Shown: positions 52,069-60,329 of the stretch, in pieces
How positions within the stretch are numbered: position 1 is the first letter of the stretch
How the letters are laid out: every line of letters begins with the position of its first letter
Source: Flemingiibacterium sp964430755
GTDB taxonomy: Bacteria; Bacillota; Clostridia; Oscillospirales; CAG-272
Length of the DNA: 64,000 nucleotides
Assembly (NCBI GenBank): GCA_964430755.1
Contig: CAYSFT010000003.1
Span: 14,852-78,851 of the forward strand
Direction: 5' to 3'
Translations under genes and position numbers: made by a program
The notes under the pieces: model-generated
Told to the model about the DNA's origin: nothing
Databases searched by the model: none
What the model saw: only the letters and a program-made list of their open reading frames with translations

Positions 52069-54510
52069 TTACATTCCGGCAATGATCTTTTTGTTAGCCT
52101 CATTCTGAAGCGTATAAAGCCTAAAGAATACACCTTTTTTCGCGAGCAGCTCGGCGTGTGAGCCTTCCTCCGCGATCTCACCGTTTTCGATGACGAAAAG
52201 ATGATTGCAGTCCTTGAGTGTTGAAAGACGGTGCGCTATGGTTATAGTCGTGCGTCCCTTGATAAGCTCGGAGAGGGCATCCTGAATAAGACGCTCGGTC
52301 TCGGTGTCCATAGCTGCAGTTGCCTCGTCGAGAATAAGTATAGACGGAGCAAGCAAGAGTGCGCGTGCAATTGATACACGCTGCTTTTCACCGCCCGAAA
52401 GCGAACGGCTTCCCGTACCGACAAGGGTTTCATATCCCTCCGGCAAACGGAGAATAAAATCGTGTGCATTTGCAGCCTTTGCCGCCGCAATAATCTCCTC
52501 CATAGTTGCATCGGGCTTTGCATAACGGATATTGTCTGCGATCGTTCCCTTAAAGAGGAATATCTCCTGCGAAACGATCGAAATGTTTTTGCGAAGCGAC
52601 TGCATCTCTATTTCCTTGACATTATGACCGTCGATATGTATCGAGCCGCTTATTGTGTCGTAAAGACGGTTAATGAGATTCGCAATTGTGGATTTTCCGC
52701 TTCCCGTATGACCGACAAGACCGATATGGTCGCCTGCATTGATTTTAAGCGACACATTTTTGAGTATCGGACGGTTCGCCGCATAGTGGAAGCAGACGTT
52801 TTTAAATTCAATATCACCGTTTAATTTTTCGAGATGTATCGGATCTTTTGCATCGGTTATCTCGGGAACGGCATCTATTATCTCGAACATACGCTGTGCA
52901 CAGTTTGCGGTATCGGTTATCATGTTGGTAAAATTCGTGAAGAAATTAAGCGGTCCGAAAATCATACCGATGTAACCGAGGTATGTTGCAAATTCACCGT
53001 ATGTCATCTGCTTGTCCATAACCTCAAGACCACCGAAGCCCCAGATGACCTGACTTGATATTGCAATAAGCAATCCGACAACGGGAAAAATCGTAATCGA
53101 AATAAGATTAGTCTGTAAATTCGCCTTGGTAAGCTTTTCTGCATACTGATAGAAGCGTGCAGTCTCCTCTGCTTCCTTTGAGAAAGCCTTTACAACTCGA
53201 ACGCCTGTCAGTGAGTCGCCGAGCATGGCATTAAGACTTGACGAGCGGCGCCACTGCTTTGAATACGATCTCCAAAGCTTCGGTAGCATGAATTTGAATA
53301 TACAAACGATAATCGGAACGGGAATAAAGACGATGAGTGTCAGTTTCCAATTGAGTATAAAAAGGAAAACTGTCAGACCGATGAAGTTTACCGCATTGAT
53401 AACGAAGTTCGGAACGCCGTCAATAAAGAATGCACGGATTCGGTCTGCATCGTAATTGACACGTGTGATAAGCCGTCCTGTTTGATTATTATTGAAGAAA
53501 GACAGTGACAGGCTCTGCAAAGCCGTGAAGATATCGAGCTTCATGTTGAGCGTTACCTTGGTTGACATCGTTGCATTGGCACGATTTTGAACTATCGAAA
53601 CACCGAGCGACAAAAGCGCCACGCCGAAAATAAGACCGATAACTATATAGAGATACTTGACATCATGATGCCATACACCGGTCGGCGATATTACACGGTC
53701 ATATAGGATGAGGTTTGAGAGTATGGGATTTATAAGCTGTATGCCGGAGGTTGCAAGCATACAAAGAAGTACGGTTATAAGCTGGAATTTAAAGGGCTTA
53801 AAGTAACCGAGCAGCCTTGCAAACACCGCTTTACGGTTTGTACAGTGGTTACAGATCTTTCTCTCCTGATCGTCATACACGCGTCCGCACTTTGAGCATT
53901 TGGCGTTGAACTGATCAAAGATGGGATCATCCTCCTTGACCTCAGCACCGCGAATGAGACGGTTCATGAGATCAACAAAGGCAAAGAGCTTGCGTTTTTT
54001 CGCATTGGTAGAGTAAGCAATAACAATCGTCGTTGCGTCCTCGTCGCGCTTCTTTTGGAGCTTTTTTTCCTCATCGTGATCGACCCTTACATCATTTGGA
54101 GTTATCTCGATCTCGTGAGGATGGTCTTTTGCGAGCAGACGGTTAGATGAAACAAAGTTGTCAACATATGCATCAGACACACGCTTCATGTCAAATTCAC
54201 GCAGTACCGCGTTTTTGTAAAGGTCAGGGGTAAATGCGGCATTTGCAAGCTTTGTTTCCTTGTCCGACTTTGCCCCAGCTTCCTCGGCTGCTTTTCGTGC
54301 CTTCTTGCGTTTTTCTACTGTGTCGTTATCCGACGTGACTGACATTGCCCATAGCTTTTTTGAGTTTGAGTCAAATGCGAGGAACGTCTCACCGAAGTTA
54401 CCCTCATGATCAAGGTCAAGCTCGAGTACAATATCAAATGTATCCGTGTCAATTCCCCGATCGGTAAATCCGATACGTGCCTCCTCGGTCAATTTGTCAA
54501 GTGGCAGCAT
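52069..54510 (-). CDS. ABC exporter with N-terminal domain and zinc ribbon (first copy)
   Basis: An 813-residue half-transporter. The N-terminal extra domain (about 1-200) contains a Lys-rich stretch and ends in a zinc ribbon CSKCGRVYDDQERKICNHC near 208-226. Six membrane helices lie at about 238-530. The ATPase has Walker A GLVGHTGSGKSTIANL near 599, signature LSGGEKQRVSIARA and Walker B ILILDEATAAMD. It probably forms a heterodimer with the second copy. It is first in the operon. No ribosome site is close to ATG 54510: AAAGGAG lies 36 bp upstream and can pair with CCTTT next to the start. Confidence 0.86.
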   Translation of the reverse strand: MLPLDKLTEEARIGFTDRGIDTDTFDIVLELDLDHEGNFGETFLAFDSNSKKLWAMSVTSDNDTVEKRKKARKAAEEAGAKSDKETKLANAAFTPDLYKNAVLREFDMKRVSDAYVDNFVSSNRLLAKDHPHEIEITPNDVRVDHDEEKKLQKKRDEDATTIVIAYSTNAKKRKLFAFVDLMNRLIRGAEVKEDDPIFDQFNAKCSKCGRVYDDQERKICNHCTNRKAVFARLLGYFKPFKFQLITVLLCMLATSGIQLINPILSNLILYDRVISPTGVWHHDVKYLYIVIGLIFGVALLSLGVSIVQNRANATMSTKVTLNMKLDIFTALQSLSLSFFNNNQTGRLITRVNYDADRIRAFFIDGVPNFVINAVNFIGLTVFLFILNWKLTLIVFIPVPIIVCIFKFMLPKLWRSYSKQWRRSSSLNAMLGDSLTGVRVVKAFSKEAEETARFYQYAEKLTKANLQTNLISITIFPVVGLLIAISSQVIWGFGGLEVMDKQMTYGEFATYLGYIGMIFGPLNFFTNFTNMITDTANCAQRMFEIIDAVPEITDAKDPIHLEKLNGDIEFKNVCFHYAANRPILKNVSLKINAGDHIGLVGHTGSGKSTIANLINRLYDTISGSIHIDGHNVKEIEMQSLRKNISIVSQEIFLFKGTIADNIRYAKPDATMEEIIAAAKAANAHDFILRLPEGYETLVGTGSRSLSGGEKQRVSIARALLLAPSILILDEATAAMDTETERLIQDALSELIKGRTTITIAHRLSTLKDCNHLFVIENGEIAEEGSHAELLAKKGVFFRLYTLQNEANKKIIAGM

Positions 54511-54553
54511 AAAGGTGTACGACCGTACTTTATAGTGCGCGGTCTTCTCCTTT
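54511..54553 (-). promoter_or_regulatory. Leader hairpin placing or hiding the ribosome site of the first ABC gene
   Basis: On the minus strand AAAGG (the only purine-rich site) pairs with CCTTT just before the ATG, and GACCG pairs with CGGTC inside. This gives two nested stems across the whole leader. The fold could hide the ribosome site or bring it near the start. Confidence 0.45.
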
Positions 54554-54732
54554 CAAAAATTTAACATACTGATTTTAAAAATACTTGTTATTGAATTTTT
54601 CAAAAATCAATTGACTTTAAAAAACAATATGTTATAATAAATATACCATATTTTTTTGAAATTTCAAGTAGGATATCGAAATTTATATTTTTTTGGCGAC
54701 AAGCACAAAATCGCCATTTCATTTTGTCGAAT

Positions 54733-54763
54733 TTGACAATTTTACATTTGTGCTTGGTACTAT
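54733..54763 (+). promoter_or_regulatory. Possible promoter of the AraC cluster
   Basis: TTGACA (54733-54738) and TACTAT (54758-54763), with a 19-bp spacer that is longer than ideal. It is divergent from the ABC operon. Confidence 0.4.
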
Positions 54764-54801
54764 ATAAAAAATCAAAACTTGGCAGGAAGGAGATGACAAG
54801 T

Positions 54802-55659
54802 ATGCGTGAAAAAATCTATAATTTTTGCGGTTACGAGATGATTCTGTCACGTCTGAATTCAGTATATCGCATGGATATGACTCGTATAATCTGCCAGGAG
54901 CCTCATTCTCACAGCGATAATTTTGAAGTGTTTTACGTAAAGTTCGGCGAATGCAGAATTGAGGTTAATACGGTTTCATATCAGCTGCATATGAACGAAT
55001 TACTTATCGTACCTCTGAATATGCCTCACCGTATGTGTGCTGTCTCCGATGACGCTGTTGTTGGCTGTTTTGCGTTCAGGCTTGCTGAAAATGAAAAAAT
55101 GGTCGAGTTTGTCGCAATGGTATCCCCCTGCGCTAAAATATCCGCCTCACCTCTGCTCACCTCACTTTGGGACTGCATAGGCATAAACAATCCGAACACC
55201 GACTATTACAGAGAGCGTGACGAGCTTATAGACCAGCTGATTTTCGCGGAAATCGTCACATTGACCATTCAAAAAGCAAAAGTTACCGCACAGTATGAAA
55301 ACACGAAGATAAAATCATACCTTGATATAATCGACAACTTTTTCTCAAATCCCACCAATTATAATCGGAGCGCACAGGAGCTTGCAGACCTTGCACACAT
55401 TTCCGTGCGGCATCTTAACCGACTGCTCATTCAGCACCTCGGCGATAACTTCGGAAATCTCATCCGTTACCGCCGTATCGCTCTGGCACAATGGATGCTC
55501 AGAAACACCGAAGCTTCAATATATGAAATATACGAAAAGATCGGCTATACCTCAAAATCTTCATTTTTCAAGGCATTCAAAAAATCTATCGGCATGACAC
55601 CCAAGCAGTACCGCGATGCCGTTATGAAGTTTAAAAGATCAACTGTGTGGGAGGAATAA
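54802..55659 (+). CDS. AraC-family regulator, copy 1 of 3
   Basis: A 285-residue regulator; start at ATG 54802 (MREKIYNFCGYEM) after GGAAGGAG. An N-terminal cupin-like sensing domain (about 1-130, with HSHSDNFEVFYVKFG and LLIVPLNMPHRM) is joined to a C-terminal double HTH (about 185-280, with SAQELADLAHISVRHLNRLL and IYEKIGYTSKSSFFKAFKK). Metal-type histidines of the cupin are present. It belongs to a tandem set of three paralogues reading into an amidohydrolase. The inducer is unknown; a carbohydrate is likely for this class. Confidence 0.92.
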   Translation: MREKIYNFCGYEMILSRLNSVYRMDMTRIICQEPHSHSDNFEVFYVKFGECRIEVNTVSYQLHMNELLIVPLNMPHRMCAVSDDAVVGCFAFRLAENEKMVEFVAMVSPCAKISASPLLTSLWDCIGINNPNTDYYRERDELIDQLIFAEIVTLTIQKAKVTAQYENTKIKSYLDIIDNFFSNPTNYNRSAQELADLAHISVRHLNRLLIQHLGDNFGNLIRYRRIALAQWMLRNTEASIYEIYEKIGYTSKSSFFKAFKKSIGMTPKQYRDAVMKFKRSTVWEE

Positions 55660-55662
55660 ATC

Positions 55663-56511
55663 ATACCAACCAAGAAATTTAAATTTAACAACTATGAATT
55701 TATCACCGCTATCTCAACTCCCACCACCCCTGATATTTTCAATTCATACACAACCGAATATCATTCACATGAAGCAGCCTATGAAATCTTCATCAATATT
55801 CGAGGACATATCTCAATCGGTGTGGAATCAAAGACATATGAGCTTTCGGAGGGTGATATATTGGTGATCGCTCCGACGGCACTTCACCGTTCTGAGAATA
55901 TTTCGGATAACAGCCTTATTCCTTGTCTGAATATTAATATGATCAATTCCGAAAGCTCCGACAAGCTTTTCAAGGCTATCTATCCTTGCTGCAAAATAAC
56001 CGCTCCCGATTTTTTGCTGTCGCTTGCTCACAGCTTATACCTCGACCGTGATGAATATGACGCCTACACTACAGAAATATTAGAGCTCAAAAACCATCTT
56101 TTTATTGCTGAAATAATACGTATGATCCTTAAAACTACCGATAGCGATAAATCGTCGGAAGCCGATAAGCTTAAAGATAAGCTCGAGGTGATCGAAAACT
56201 TCTTCGCCAATCCCCTCAATCATAGTCTTTGCGCAAATGATCTTGCCGATATACTCCATATATCACCCCGCCATCTCAACCGAGTGCTTATTGCAAATTA
56301 CGGCATGAATTTCAGCAGCAAGCTCACATACCACCGGCTTTTCCGTGCATCCTGGCTCCTGCGCAACACATCAATGCCGATCGAAGACATTTATCTTGAG
56401 GTCGGCTATTCATCAAAATCAGCCTTTTTTAAGGCGTTCAAGGAATATGCCGAGATGACACCAAGCCAATACAGAAAGTCGTTTATAAAAATAAAGAAAA
56501 AGAAAGACTAA
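55663..56511 (+). CDS. AraC-family regulator, copy 2 of 3, apparent ATA start
   Basis: A 282-residue regulator if translation starts at ATA 55663, which sits 7 bp after GGAGGA in the stop region of copy 1. The N-terminus from there (KKFKFNNYEFITA) aligns with copies 1 and 3 from their first residues. The next possible start (GTG 55822) would remove a third of the cupin and has no ribosome site. The HTH pair includes CANDLADILHISPRHLNRVL and EVGYSSKSAFFKAFKE. Either ATA is used as a rare start or an ATG has mutated and expression is reduced. Confidence 0.82.
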   Translation: MPTKKFKFNNYEFITAISTPTTPDIFNSYTTEYHSHEAAYEIFINIRGHISIGVESKTYELSEGDILVIAPTALHRSENISDNSLIPCLNINMINSESSDKLFKAIYPCCKITAPDFLLSLAHSLYLDRDEYDAYTTEILELKNHLFIAEIIRMILKTTDSDKSSEADKLKDKLEVIENFFANPLNHSLCANDLADILHISPRHLNRVLIANYGMNFSSKLTYHRLFRASWLLRNTSMPIEDIYLEVGYSSKSAFFKAFKEYAEMTPSQYRKSFIKIKKKKD

Positions 56512-56550
56512 AACATTTAAGAAATCCACCTGTGAAACGGAGGTGACCGT

Positions 56551-57372
56551 TTGGCTCATCTGAATCTCAACTTCGGCAATTACGAATGTGCGATGCGTGT
56601 TGACGAAGCGATGCCTGAAAAGGCAATGCACTATGGATCGAAACGTCACTGCAATGTTGAATACGAGCTTTTCATCGTCCTTAACGGAAGCATTACCATG
56701 AACGTTGAGGACCATGAATATCAGCTTGAGTCCGGCGACGCACTTCTCATCGCACCTACGAAATTCCACTGTTCTGTCGAAACCTCGGGCGATCTTGTAA
56801 ATATGATAGTTCCGTTTATGATGCACGACAGCACCGCATCAAAGGACTTTTTCAGGCAGATCACTCCCTGCAGAAAGCTTCACATGAATGATTTTACGAT
56901 GAGCGTCTGCAACAGCCTCATGGATGAACTGCGGGATAAGCCCGTTTTCTGGCAGGAAGCAGTACAAGCGAAATGCTCGCTCATCATGTCAAATCTTCTG
57001 CGACTTTTATCTGACACAACAAGAGAAGAAGATACCCAGCAGGTTCTTGGTCCCGAACAGAGATTTGCAGCGATCGATTCATTCTTCGAGGAATATTCGG
57101 GCAAATACGGAACCGAACAAATTCTCGCAGACAGACTGCATATATCACGACGCCAGCTTAACCGCATACTCATGACGCACTACGGCATGAGCTTCCGTCA
57201 AAAGCTTCTCCATTCACGTATGGACAGAGCAGCATGGCTTCTGCGAACAACCGACCTGCCCGTTGGTGAGATAAGCGAAGCAGTCGGATATGTTTCGGAA
57301 ACATCATTCTATAAAGCATTCAAGGGGTATCACAAAACAACCCCTCAATTATATAGGAAAGGATTTAAATAA
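56551..57372 (+). CDS. AraC-family regulator, copy 3 of 3, TTG start
   Basis: A 273-residue regulator starting at TTG 56551, 7 bp after GGAGG. The cupin domain covers about 1-125 (ESGDALLIAPTKFH) and the HTH pair about 175-270 (ILADRLHISRRQLNRIL, ISEAVGYVSETSFYKAFKG). It lies 39 bp after copy 2 and 3 bp before the amidohydrolase gene, so it is probably translated with the latter. The three copies are clearly related but diverged, especially in the cupin domain, which suggests different inducers. Confidence 0.92.
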   Translation: MAHLNLNFGNYECAMRVDEAMPEKAMHYGSKRHCNVEYELFIVLNGSITMNVEDHEYQLESGDALLIAPTKFHCSVETSGDLVNMIVPFMMHDSTASKDFFRQITPCRKLHMNDFTMSVCNSLMDELRDKPVFWQEAVQAKCSLIMSNLLRLLSDTTREEDTQQVLGPEQRFAAIDSFFEEYSGKYGTEQILADRLHISRRQLNRILMTHYGMSFRQKLLHSRMDRAAWLLRTTDLPVGEISEAVGYVSETSFYKAFKGYHKTTPQLYRKGFK

Positions 57373-57375
57373 AAC

Positions 57376-58362
57376 ATGGATAGGAAAATTTTCAAAGACG
57401 AAATTTACACCGCAAGCGATCTCGAGGCGGCAAAAAAGCTTGATGCGTTTCTGCCGGGAAAGATTTTTGACGTGCATATGCACCTTTCTGACAGACCGTT
57501 TTATACCAAACCCGTAAACTGCAATTTTTCGGATTATTACGCTGACACAGCTCCCCTTATGGGAAACCGTGAGGTGGTCTGCAACGGTATCGCAACGCCT
57601 TACACTGAGCTTTGCGACAAAGATGAACGCCGTAAAATGACAGATTTCATTGTAAATGAGCTTAATAAATATCCGAAAAATGTCGCCGAGATTCATGTTC
57701 GCCCCGATGACACCGTGGAGGATATTGAATCGCAGCTCATCCATCCCGGAATAATCGGATTTAAGTGCTATCACCTTTTAGCCGACCGCAAGGACACATT
57801 TAACGCCTCAATCGGAGAATATCTTCCCGAATCTGCTTGGGAGGTTGCAAATGAAAGAGGACTTGTTATTACACTTCACATGGTTCGCCCGAAAGCTCTC
57901 GCAGACGATGGCAACCGAGCCTACATAAAGGAAATGTCGAAGCGTTATCCGAATGCAACTCTCATCCTTGCCCATGCGGCACGAAGCTTTGCTGCTTGGA
58001 CTGCTATTGAGTATGTCGAAGAACTTGTGCCTTGTGAGAACGTATGGTATGACTTTTCGGGAGTTTGCGAATCTCCTGCGATGGTTGCGATTCTTAATAA
58101 AATCGGAGTGTCGCGCTGTATGTGGGGTTCTGACTGGCCCGTAACCATGAGCGCAGGCAAAGCCATTTCAATCGGTGATACTTTCTATTGGATCGGCAAA
58201 AATGATTTTGAACATTTCAATTCAAAAACCGAGTTTAACACATGGCTCGTCGGAACGGAAAATCTGATGGCAACAAGAGAAGCGTGCATACTCACAAATC
58301 AAAACGAAGATGCTGTTGAAGATCTTTTCTATAACAACGCCGCGAGACTTTTTAAGAGATAA
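57376..58362 (+). CDS. Amidohydrolase (TIM-barrel, amidohydrolase_2 type)
   Basis: A 328-residue metal-dependent hydrolase. Metal and catalytic residues are visible in IFDVHMHLSD (HxH) near residue 33, ITLHMVRP near 160, ILAHAARSF near 197 and WGSDWPVTMS near 255. Family members hydrolyse lactones or decarboxylate aromatic acids. It begins 3 bp after the third AraC gene, so the regulators probably control it. The substrate is not known; a lactone or uronate-like compound would fit the neighbouring sugar oxidoreductases, which is inference. Confidence 0.88.
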   Translation: MDRKIFKDEIYTASDLEAAKKLDAFLPGKIFDVHMHLSDRPFYTKPVNCNFSDYYADTAPLMGNREVVCNGIATPYTELCDKDERRKMTDFIVNELNKYPKNVAEIHVRPDDTVEDIESQLIHPGIIGFKCYHLLADRKDTFNASIGEYLPESAWEVANERGLVITLHMVRPKALADDGNRAYIKEMSKRYPNATLILAHAARSFAAWTAIEYVEELVPCENVWYDFSGVCESPAMVAILNKIGVSRCMWGSDWPVTMSAGKAISIGDTFYWIGKNDFEHFNSKTEFNTWLVGTENLMATREACILTNQNEDAVEDLFYNNAARLFKR

Positions 58363-58380
58363 ATCATGGTTTATGCGAAA

Positions 58381-58520
58381 GCCCTCATCAGTCAAAGTTG
58401 CGAAGCAATCTTTTACAGTTTTCCCCCAAGTGAAGCCTTAAAGTTAGATTGCGACATAAAGTTACCCCAAGCCTTCCCTCGGGGGAAGGTGGCACGCCGT
58501 CAGGCGTGACGGATGAGGGC
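58381..58520. repeat. MITE-like intergenic element A
   Basis: A 140-bp non-coding element with terminal inverted repeats GCCCTCATC-A-GTCA and TGAC-G-GATGAGGGC. It has an internal hairpin GCCTTCCCTCGGGGGAAGG and a block CAAAGTTGCGAAGCAATCTT. It is nearly identical at both ends to the element at 62404-62598. No clear target duplication was seen. Confidence 0.82.
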
Positions 58521-58568
58521 TTCCCACACTCTAAACTATAATTCATACATACTTCGGGGCAAAATGCT

Positions 58569-58606
58569 GTACATCGCATAAATCTAAGCGGTGTACTGTA
58601 TTTTTT
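58569..58606 (+). terminator. Terminator after element A
   Basis: GTACATCGC pairs with GCGGTGTAC (9 bp, one G-U), then TGTATTTTTTAT. It would end transcripts from the amidohydrolase operon after the repeat. Confidence 0.8.
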
Positions 58607-58615
58607 ATAAAAAGA

Positions 58616-58644
58616 TTGACATTTTGTCAAAAAAGAGGTATCAT
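58616..58644 (+). promoter_or_regulatory. Promoter of the 114-residue gene with overlapping palindrome
   Basis: TTGACA (58616-58621), 17 bp, TATCAT (58639-58644). The -35 is part of the perfect palindrome TTGACATTTTGTCAA (58616-58630), a possible operator. Confidence 0.75.
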
Positions 58645-58675
58645 TATCATATAATAATCAGGAAGGACATTCACA

Positions 58676-59020
58676 ATGATAAAATTCTTCAAAAAGCTTT
58701 TTAAGCCGAAAAACGAAAACTCCGTCGCGTTCCGCGTTGAAATGGCAAAGCATCTATCGGGACGTGCGATAAAATACTGCTCGGAGCGTGATTCCGAAAC
58801 AAGCGTTGACACCGTCATCGGTCACGCAGGCTCAATGTCAATAAAGGATGATGAATTTATCGTGCTTTCAAGCTCGGATATCGTTTTCCGCTGTAAAGTG
58901 ACCGAGCTTCGTGCATGGGAGCTTATGAGTAAGGACGGCGCAATGCTGACCGCTCCCGATCTCACGCAGGACGGACGCGAGCGCACAATTATGGTTTATT
59001 ACACGTATTATATTAAGTAG
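58676..59020 (+). CDS. Unknown 114-residue protein
   Basis: A soluble protein with a basic start (MIKFFKKLFKPKNEN) and no membrane segment. A mixed alpha/beta pattern with FIVLSSSDIVFRCKVTELRA in the middle is visible, but no family was recognised. The ribosome site GGAAGGACATTCACA is good and the promoter is clear, so the gene is real. It is flanked by a terminator upstream and a new promoter downstream and thus stands alone. Confidence 0.75.
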   Translation: MIKFFKKLFKPKNENSVAFRVEMAKHLSGRAIKYCSERDSETSVDTVIGHAGSMSIKDDEFIVLSSSDIVFRCKVTELRAWELMSKDGAMLTAPDLTQDGRERTIMVYYTYYIK

Positions 59021-59108
59021 ATATGGGTAAAATACCAATAGGTTTTGATGGTACTATGAAAAGATAACGCATTTTTTTCAATAAAAATGATGATTTTGCG
59101 AAACAGGG

Positions 59109-59137
59109 TTGACTTTTTTCCTGAAAAAGAGTATCAT
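59109..59137 (+). promoter_or_regulatory. Promoter of the sugar oxidoreductase operon
   Basis: TTGACT (59109-59114), 17 bp, TATCAT (59132-59137). The spacer end AAAAAGAG and the -10 with following TATCATTAT match the promoter at 58616. Confidence 0.78.
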
Positions 59138-59140
59138 TAT

Positions 59141-59200
59141 ACCGTACGGCATACGCACGTCAAGGTTTATGGGCGATGCGCGTCGTACGGTTTAATTTTT
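59141..59200 (+). promoter_or_regulatory. Terminator-like hairpin at the 5' end of the oxidoreductase leader
   Basis: ACCGTACG (59141-59148) pairs with CGTACGGT (59184-59191), extended inside by ACGCACG with TGCGCGT, then TTTAATTTTT follows. It starts at the expected transcription start, before the GGAGG of the first gene. It may be an attenuator or an RNA-stabilising 5' stem-loop. Confidence 0.6.
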
Positions 59201-59220
59201 CATTTTGGAGGTAGTTCATT

Positions 59221-60315
59221 ATGACTACAACAACTAACAAGACCCTCCGTATCGGCATGATCGGATGCGGCGGCATCGCAACTAAAAAGCATATGCCTGC
59301 CCTTGCAAAAATCGCCGATGTCGAAATGGTCGCATTCTGCGATATCATTGCAGAGAGAGCGGAAAATTCCGCAAAAAAGTTCGGAACTCCCGATGCAAAG
59401 GTTTACACCGATTACAAGGAGCTGCTTGCGGACACAACCATCGACGTTGTACACATCTGCACACCGAACAGAAGCCACAGCTTTATAACCGTTGACGCGC
59501 TCGAATCGGGCAAGCACGTTATGTGCGAAAAGCCTATGGCGATCAACACCGCAGAAGCCGAAAAGATGCTCGAAGCGGCAAAGCGTACCGGAAAAAAGCT
59601 GACAATCGGCTATCAGGGACGTTACCGTCCGGATTCAGTATTTATGCATGAAGAGGCAGAAAAAGGCACCTTCGGCGATATTTACTACGCCAAGGCAACT
59701 GCACTTCGTCGCCGTGCCGTTCCCACATGGGGCGTATTCCTCAATGAATACGAGCAGGGCGGCGGTCCTCTTATAGATATAGGCACACACGCACTCGACT
59801 TAACCCTTTGGATGATGAACAACTACAAGCCCAAATACTGTGTAGGTACAGCATATCATAAGCTCAATAACGACACACATACCGGTAACGCCTGGGGCGA
59901 CTGGAAGCCCGAGGAGTTCACCGTTGAGGATTCCGCATTTGGCTTCATCGTCATGGAAAACGGTGCGACGATCGTGCTTGAATCCGCATGGGCACTTAAT
60001 ACGCTCGATGTACGCGAGGCAGTAACCTCTGTTTGCGGTACCAAGGCAGGTGCAGATATGAACGATGGACTTCGTATCAATTCGGTCATCAATTCAAGAC
60101 AGTGCGTCACCAAGGTTGACCTTGTCCGCGGCGGCGTTGCCTTTAACGATGGCGACAACAGCCTTACCTCTGCTGATATTGAAGCACGTCAGTGGATCGA
60201 GGCAATTCGTGAAGACAAGGATCCCTGCGTACTTCCCGAGCAGGCACTCTGCGTAACCAAAATCCTCGAGGGTATTTACGAGTCAGCAAGAACAGGAACA
60301 ATTTATAATTTCTAA
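59221..60315 (+). CDS. Gfo/Idh/MocA-family oxidoreductase, first copy
   Basis: A 364-residue NAD(P)-dependent sugar dehydrogenase-type enzyme. The Rossmann motif is IGMIGCGGIATKKHMPAL near residue 12, and the family EKP motif is VMCEKPMAIN near 100. A metal/substrate-region histidine occurs in IDIGTHALDLTLW near 185. It follows a GGAGG site and is first in an operon with a TIM-barrel isomerase and a second oxidoreductase. Such sets commonly break down inositols, amino-sugars or glycosides through a 3-keto step; the substrate here is not known. Confidence 0.92.
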   Translation: MTTTTNKTLRIGMIGCGGIATKKHMPALAKIADVEMVAFCDIIAERAENSAKKFGTPDAKVYTDYKELLADTTIDVVHICTPNRSHSFITVDALESGKHVMCEKPMAINTAEAEKMLEAAKRTGKKLTIGYQGRYRPDSVFMHEEAEKGTFGDIYYAKATALRRRAVPTWGVFLNEYEQGGGPLIDIGTHALDLTLWMMNNYKPKYCVGTAYHKLNNDTHTGNAWGDWKPEEFTVEDSAFGFIVMENGATIVLESAWALNTLDVREAVTSVCGTKAGADMNDGLRINSVINSRQCVTKVDLVRGGVAFNDGDNSLTSADIEARQWIEAIREDKDPCVLPEQALCVTKILEGIYESARTGTIYNF

Positions 60316-60329
60316 CGAAAGGTGCAATT

